Shown here piece after piece: positions 52,001 to 61,000 of a stretch of 64,000 nucleotides of DNA. The number at the start of each line of letters is the position of its first letter. Positions within the stretch are counted from its first letter, which is position 1. Position numbers and translations under genes: made by a program. The stretch comes from Corella eumyota. Its lineage: Eukaryota > Chordata > Ascidiacea > Phlebobranchia > Corellidae. The notes beneath the pieces are model-generated. The model saw nothing but the letters and a program-made list of their open reading frames with translations. It was not told the origin of the DNA and did not search any database. Location: the NCBI GenBank assembly GCA_963082875.1, contig OY720101.1, forward strand, positions 7,998,001-8,062,000, in the 5' to 3' direction.

Positions 52001-55000
52001 AGAAGATGATAAGAAAGGTGCTTTTTAGTTTTATATTTTTTTATCATTTAATAATAATCCTAAAATAGAGTCAATTTAAACTGTTTGTAAATGAAAGAAA
52101 TTTGGAAAATAAAAATTAGGTTTATTTACCTATATTCAACGGAGCTCAATAGACAATATATTTGTGTTAATAAGTGTTCAATTTAAAGACCTTTTTTTGT
52201 ATATATTTTTATCCTCGATGTGGGAAAGTCGAATGCGTGACTTAAACAATAAAGTAACATCAGTTACTCCGACCCAGTCTCGAGTAGCCTGTTGCAGTTT
52301 GGGATATTATATGGATTATAATTGCCCGATAATTATACTGTTGACTAAGTGCTGGCTCAGCAGGAGTTCGTACCGTTTATAGCGCCTTACTCAAGGGCGC
52401 TACAGCATGAGAGCAGTGAGGATTAAACCCACGACCTCATGTGTGGTGTAGCAAGTGTTCTTACCACTACACCATGCTGCCGGTCTTATTTTTATAATAT
52501 CCTTTTTTTATTTTTTTACTTAATTGAATTTTTTTTTTAGTTAATATCCTGGAAAGAGAATTTGAATTATCAAGTGTCCAAATGTTCGGGTATCTTGCAC
52601 CAATGCTTTACCCCAAAGGGTCCCACCCTGACGACAACCCTCTTTACATGATTTGCTGTAACGATAATTGTAGCTTCACGTGGACTGGTGCACTTCATAT
52701 TAACCAGGTCAAAAAATTGTTTGTTGATGTTAACGATTTGATTTTTTAATTTTGTTGTTGTCACTGTAATAGAGTGATGTGCAAATCGCCATTTTTTATG
52801 ATCAAAATCGGCTTGCAATCAGAAGTATTTTTTTCGAGCACATTGTGTTTACAACCTGTTCCATGACTGAAGCACAAAAGAACAAACTTACTAACACGAA
52901 AATAACACGCTGTAATTCATTTTGCATAGAATTAAAAAATAAAAGTAGCCTTTACGTAACACTGAATGACTATGGCGTTGCAATATTCTGAAAAAGTTTA
53001 TAGAAAATCATGTGGTTAAAGCATGTAAAAGCATGTTTATTTGTGACACAATTCTTAATTGTAACGTAATTACTGATCTTCCGATTTTGGACTTATTTGG
53101 GTGATTGCAAAATACCTTCGAAAATCGGCGATTTATGATCACTCTTTTTATTCGGCACATCACTACTTTTATATGATATTTGCCTTTTTGCATATGTCTT
53201 AGTGGACGATATATATATATATATATGACGAATATTAGTTGAGAAATGCGATAATATTTCAAAAACTAAAATTCCCTGCATTGACTATCGACTAGTATTG
53301 CCAAATACCGTTTATAAATTTAACTTGTGTTTTAAACAGTAACATTTTTGCTAAAAAATTTCACCAGTTAAAAAGTTAACCCTTTATTGTATTCTTTGTA
53401 TGTATTGCATTATATCAAAAATTGATTAAGGTATTTTACCGAAATAATATATTACAGGATATATTTGAATGTTTAACTTGTGGTTTGACTGAGACATTAT
53501 GCTGCTGTTCAGAGTGTGCCAGAGTTTGCCACAAGGGTCATGACTGCAAGTAAGTCAATAGTTTTTTAAATTAAATTATAAGTTACATTTTTAATTTCTT
53601 GTGATGCACAATTTCAGCTTTTTAAATATAAAGGTTTTGGTATTAGGAAAATATATATCAAAGGCTGTTAATTTTTCTTTGTTGTTAAACTCAAAAAACA
53701 GTTAGCAGGTTTAATAATTAATATATTTTAAAGAATGTCAATAATATTTTTAAAAGGTGTTATGACTTTTTGGAAAGATATTTTGCAATTAGTATAAATT
53801 TCAGAATAATGCAAAATCATTTACTATTGGTATTTACTTATCCTTGATAAAAGTAGATTGATTTTACGACCTAAACATAAAGTAACATTAGTTTTTTCCA
53901 ACCAGTCTTAAGTTAACTTATTCAACTTGGGATATTATTAATTGTAACTGCCTGTTATTTAATCTGCTGATGGTTTTTGGTTCAGCAGGAGTTTGTACTG
54001 TTATAGTGCCTTACTTAAGGGTACTTTAGCATGACAGCAGTAGGAATCAAACCCAGGACCCTATGTTGTGAATCTTGTTGTTATATGCTTATAAATTTAT
54101 TTTTTAGATTAAAACGAACAAATCCAACGGCTTATTGTGATTGCTGGGAGAAATGTGTTTGTAAATCATTAATAGCCGGAGATAACAATGATAGAAAAGC
54201 ATTGATTCAATTGTTGATGCACACAACTGATTTGTATGAAAAACCTGACTCCAGTGGACAACATATTCTACATTTCCTGGTTTGACTTTAATATTTTTTT
54301 TTACGAATTTAAAATAAATTTAAACTAAATTTTAAATTGAATAATTGTATTTTTGGAGGTTATGGATTCTTTATTGTCAATGTAAATTTTTTTTAACAAA
54401 TATATATTTTATCATTATTAGTTAGTATTTTGTCTTTTGGCATTATTTTTGGCTTCTTATTTATTTTGTTTATAAATTTTTAAAAAAAATTCCTTTTAAG
54501 TAAAAATTCATGTCAAGTTTTTACTTTAAGGGAATATCTTGGGGGACCTTTTGAACCAAATCAAATTTTTTTTTTCATTTTTATTCACGTTTTACATTAA
54601 AAAATTTTTAAGATCGAGACTGTGGCCCGCCAAATGGAAGAGCAGAAACAATATCACCCACCTCGTAAGACTTCGCGCATGACCGCACGTCCTCGTATTT
54701 CAAGAGTCGGCACCAAGCAACCACTGACACCTAGTGACCAGGATATGCCCGAACACGATCTGAATCCCCCTGTGTAAATTTTTTTTTAACTTTAAAGAAT
54801 TAAAAAAATTATGATTTATTAAAAAATTAATAACTTTTACTACTTCAAAAAAAAAAATAAAAAAAATATTTTTACTAACTTAAGTTTTTGTGGAGGAGCA
54901 CTTCTCGCTCTTCTAAACGACCATTTGGTGTTGCACTCACTTATAATGGGAGGATGCGAAGGTAGACGGGACAAACATTCTCTTAGTTGCTTCCTGGAGG

Positions 55001-58000
55001 AGGAAAAGAGTGACGGAAACCTTCATCCAGAGGACATCGATATTCTAAGCTCTCAAAGTGGTATTTTTTGTTTATTTGTGATATTTATGGTTGTTATTTT
55101 TGTTTATTTGTGATATTTATGGTTGTTTAAACTGGTTTTAACCAGGGCATTATACTGGTATAAAAAGGGCCTAAAAATTACCACAAACTGGTGTATTTAC
55201 AGGACCAGAAAAAGCTATAAAATTTTTTGGATTTCCGTTATCTTAAAATACAATAACTCTAATCATTAAAATTTACTTATGTTCTAGGTACTGCTAGACT
55301 TGATATGTTCACACATACTCTCTTAGTTAAATGTATCAGTTCCGAATACTTAAACCAACTTCTTGAGACTTTAATTCACTCCATGCAAAGTGGTAGCAAC
55401 AAAAAAGAAGGAAAATTAATGGCAAGGCGATTTATTCGATCTGTAATTAGGGTTTATCTTGTGATTGTCGCTCAATCGACACCTGATAAGTTTACTACAC
55501 GGTCCCCTGTGAGTTCAAATCCTACCTTGACCAAGTGCCGGAGAGCCTTTACAGTATGTGTTTCAAATTTTTCTGTTTTTTTAAATAAATTTTTCTGTTT
55601 TTTTTCAAACTTATCTTTAAATATTTTATAATTTAAACAAATTTGAATTAAGTATATATCTTTTTAACTCTAGGCACTGTTGCCAGTGGCGATTGAGGAG
55701 CTAAGTGAGATGGCAGAGTCTCTTATTACTCCAGTGAGAATGGGGGTAACTCGACCCACCACCGAGTTCTCATTGTTACCCACTCATAGTGATGTCATAA
55801 TCGGAAGTACGAGCGTGTTTAACACCAAACCGTTTCCACCCAGGTTTTTAAATTTTTGAATTTTTTTAGATTATTTTAGAAAAAACTAAAAGATGGCAAA
55901 TTTGTATTTTTTATATTTTATTTGTACTTGTTAAAGGCTATGTTTATATATATATATATGCATTGTTCAATTAAGCTTTATTGTATATAGATGTGCTGGT
56001 GTTATATACTTGTTATACATTTTTTTACCTGTAGATTAAAAATAGTTGTGGTATAAAAATTTTATTTTTTTAAGTTACTGGGGAGAATAATTAACATAAA
56101 ATATATTTTGTTTTTCTTGTAATCAAAATTTTGCGGTTGGTATATATACTTCAAGTTTAAATTAAAATGATTTAAATTTTTAGAAAATATCAGTCAGATG
56201 ATGATGAAAACAAAAATAATGGCCAAGATGAAGCCAGTAATTCAAAACGGGTATGTTAATTTTATTAACTTCGTTAATCATAATTTAAAAAAAAAATTAT
56301 TTATTATTTTTTTTAAATTTAGATTAAAAAATTTTTTTTTTTCGTTCAAAAAATGAATTTTTTTTTGTGAATTATAGTCTCGACATCAAAGTAAGCGAAA
56401 AAAAGGGGGCAGCAAACGACCGTCGACAAGCAGGGGTCAACGGAACAGAAGGGGTAGTTATAAGATTGAGGATCCAACTCAAACTTCACAGGAGTCGCAA
56501 CCCAAAGCATCAGAAACAACTCAAAATGAGGTAATCTAAGACTTTTCTTTAAAAATAATATTAAACTGAAAGTTATGTCAAAAGTAATTTAATTTTAGAA
56601 AAAAAATTACTTTTTGGTATTTTTAAGAAAGGATTCTTCTTTTTAAGATTGATTTAATGATATACATATTATTAAAATTGGAAATTTTTAAACTACATTT
56701 TACCCAACTTTGGGTCCAAACTTTTTAAAAATAAATGACAATTTCTAGAGGGTTAGGTAAAATGGGTTTAACGAAAATAACCCATTGTTGGCATATTTTA
56801 TTTATTAAAGCGGTTTTTGTTATACATTTTCTTTATATTTAAAGATATCTATATAATTGTTGTCAATTAATAAAAAAAATTAAAACTTCATATTAATCAG
56901 GATGATGACGAAGAACATGAAAGTGATATGGATATCACCTGCATTGAGTTAATTAACGATTCAGACTCGGACTCTTACCATAGTATGGATAGTGATCAGG
57001 TCAGTTGTTAAACTAAAATATCTTGTTCAGGATTTCCGGTAATGCTGTTGATTTTTCATTTTTTTTTTAATGTCAAGTTCCTATTAAAAATTGGTTAACC
57101 AATTTGAGTGAAAATTTAGTGAAACGACAAAATTTTAACACTGGCCATTTATTTGTTAAAACAATATAGAGTAGTAAATTTCGTTGCGAGTATATTTTCA
57201 TAAGAAATACAAAATTTAAATAAAAACAACACTTTGAATATGAAGATTTTTTTTTTTTATTGTCAACCATAAATTTTTTTTTGTTTTTAAAGCCTTATTT
57301 TGGGGATGGATTAAAGCTTAATTTAATAAAGATACATAATATATGTGGCTAACACCCTTTTTGAATTTATGTTGTTAGACGATCACAGTAGAAGGTCGTA
57401 AAGAGGAGGAGGGAAGCGAAGTGGACCAGGATCAGGAGGAAGAAGATACAGATTCTGATCATTTTACTTGGAGGGAGGAAAGTCCTCTTGAGAGGTGGGA
57501 AATCTTTTTGAAGATACTGAAGTAAAAATAAAATCTTAAAAATTTGAAGTTTAAAAATAAAATTTTTTTAGGCAAAACACCCGACAAGAAAGGGCTCAAG
57601 CACGACGAACCCCACATGCAATGCAATGGGCCATGGGAAGAGACTCAAGTGGATCTTCTTCGACCCCCAAAGCCCCACCCCTGACCCCAGGACCAAGGGC
57701 TTCAGGGCTCGGAAGCAACCCTAGTGGCATAGTTTATATCGACTCGATCAGGCGAAGAAGAAATTGGGAGGAAGGTAAGAATTTTCTGCAAAAACAAAAT
57801 TTTGGTTAATATTATATTTTTTAAATTTATTCCATTTTTTTATTAAAATTTTTTTTAGATTATGTGAACAGTATACTGGATCGTCGTCAAGGCATTACAC
57901 GACCAAAACCCGCCGACACGCCCTTGTATAACTCTACTGCGGTAACAAATGCACAACTAGCTCGATTATTTGCAACCTGTGTTCGTGAAATTTCTCATTT

Positions 58001-61000
58001 GCTATCGTCCCTCACCAAAGGCAGTTATTTGACTGACTCCAGTTTGTTTACAATGCTAGAAATATCTTGCATGGTAACTTTGTTTTTATACTTGATATTT
58101 TTATTAAATTTTTCTTATCAACAATTTAAATTCATATAGTGAGTATATTGGTTAAAGTGATGTCCCCTAGCAACAAAATTTATTTTTTGACCTACCAATT
58201 GTTTTGGCATGTTGTGAATGGGTGTAAATAACACATTAATATAAAAGCAAGAAAAATTGATCCAAATAAGCGCACAGGATATTATCCACCTTTAAAAGTT
58301 GCCAATCAATGAGTAACAGAGATTAACATTGGGCACCTTTGTTAGCTACACTGTACAACACCACATGAAGTCTTTGGTTTAATTCCCACTGCTTCCATGT
58401 TGTAGTGTCTTTAAATAAAATTCTACAAACAGTATCACTGCCCCAAAATACAAGATACTTTATTTTGACTTAATAATTTTAAACAATTAACTTTTCCTTA
58501 GGAGGACAAAAATTTACACGAATTTGTTGAAAAATATTTCGAGAAGACTTGGGCATGGGTATTAACAGTTGTGGAGGCCACTGAATGTCAACTCAAATAC
58601 GGGCAAATATTAACCATGGCTTCTTCACCTAATCACCCTGGCCACCCCCATCATAAACAGTCTAGTAAGTTTAATATTGTTTGTTTGGTTGCATACTTTA
58701 GGGTTCGATTCCCAGTGACTCCCTTTTTTATTTTTTTAAAAAATGTTTTTTTTAAAGTAGCAAATCTATGTGTATATTCTTTTTTAGTAAACCCGGTGAT
58801 TAATATATTAATACAAGCCCATTGTTCCTGTTCTAATAAATTTATTTTATTTAATTTTTACAGAAAATAATAAGAATCGAAGAGGTAGAGAATCTTCTGG
58901 TATTTTATCAACAATTGAACATCATGTTGCCAGACAGGTAGTTCGTTAACTCTATTTTTTTATTTAATCAGAATAAAATTAAATTTGTTTAAAAATACTC
59001 TTGGTCATAGTTTAAAATTTAACTTATACTTTTAAAACAAAACGTAAACTTTTAAAAATTTTTTTTTGACTTCTAGAAATTTAAAAAAAATGTATTGTTC
59101 TATTAATAAATTCCTTAAAGGTTAGGTGGACATAATATCATTTTAAATAAATTTTATTTAATTTTTTTAAAGGATTTCTTGTCATATGCACTGTCCTTAA
59201 TGCGATCCCATAGCAACGAAAATTCTGACTTCATGCCCATGATTGATATATCATCTCTTAAACACATAGCTTATGTGCTCGACGCTTATATCTTTTATTT
59301 AAGAGGAAATTCTAATTCAACTGATGTTAACAATAAACTGTCTGCTAGTAATGCTAACATATCATTGGACATTGGGTAAGATTTTGTTACATTTATTTAT
59401 CATTTTTAGCTTTTAATTCTGTTAGTAGTATACTGCATTAAAGTACTTTTCGCTACTCTATTATTTTTATTTTTTTATGTTATTGTAGATATAATGACGC
59501 TATTATTAAATTTTTTTATATTGTTTTTTGTTATTGTAGGTATAATAATTTAGTAATTTTTTATTGTTTTTATGACAACTTGATCACTTTTTTGTTGTTG
59601 TAGTTATACCAACTTGATCATTTTTTTGTCTTTTTTTGTTATTGTAGGTATGACAACAGTGACAATGAAGACGACGACAACAACAAATTATTTTTGTATC
59701 CTGAGTTTCAAATCGATCACAGCGACCCTTCGACCTCTACCCGACCCTTTGATGACCTTTTGACCCAAGCACAACCTATGACCTCTTTCTTTAGAAGGTC
59801 AGAGTCAATGTGTTTTCTGGAAGAAACTGACCCAAATCCTTTTGAGGTGAAATTTAATTTTTTTACTTTTTTTAAATTATTTGAGTTTTAAACACTAAAA
59901 CAAGTGTGAAGTTGACTTTGTTTAATTGAAATTAATTTTTTTTTAGTTTTGAATTTTTAACAAATTTGTTTCTAAAAAAAATCTTAATTATAAAACATGC
60001 AGCATTAATATGATAAACAAACTCTCAAAATGAAATAAAATTGAAATACAAAAAAAGAAATAAAATTATACCCAAAAAATTTTAATAGAATTTCAAGTTT
60101 TTGACAATAAAAAAACTAAAATCTGTTTATAAATATATACATAGTATTCAAAAAAAAATTTCTTTGCTTTTCTTTAGGTTCCCATGGTAACAGGGTTGCC
60201 ATTAGCCGAGAAACCCCATTTACTCCAACCCTCTGCTCGCAAGGAAGAGATGTTCGGTCGACCGCGGAAGTTTGCCAAGCTAAAACAATCTTACGCCAAC
60301 TCCATGAGTTTATCACATCGAGCTGATGACAAAAATTTTCAAGAAAAATCTGAGAGTTTGACAACAGGTTTATGTTAAATTTAAAACATTTTTACTTCTA
60401 ATAGTGTTATAAATATTATCTAATTGCCCTCCCTGTTTGATGCATTTTAATTGCTGTAATATGGTTGCAACTCACACCAATATAAGCTTGTGATTAACTG
60501 CTTATCACAAATAGCAGTTTCGTTTAATTTCGACAAAAAATTTGTATATTGTTCATACATATATTCATATAATATTAACTTAGTTTTAATGTATATAAAA
60601 AAATGTTATTTCATTTTTTTTTCAAGTATTTTTTGCCATTTATATTGTTTTTAAGTTTAGTTTATTTGCGATGAAAACAAAATCAATTCCATTTTAATTT
60701 AAATTAATAAACATTTGTATTTAGAAATTGATGCAGAAACTACAAATGCTGCAACAACATTGAAAGATGAATCAAAAAAGCAATCTGAAAATCAAAATAC
60801 TGAAAATGTAATTGTCACAAAAGAAAAAGTTGAATCAAAGACAAACCAAGTTGAAGCAATTGTTTCTTATCCATCTGTTATTAAATCCACTTCAGATGTT
60901 ACAAATGAGGAAATGAATATGACATCTACATCAAAAGGTTTTAGTTAAGCTACCTTTTTTTAAATGTGGTAATATTGTAATACTGGTGGCGCGGTGTAGT

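Noticed and set aside
52779-53281. Several small frames on both strands.
   Set aside because: All fall in UBR5 intron 26, between two exons of the UBR box that join in phase.
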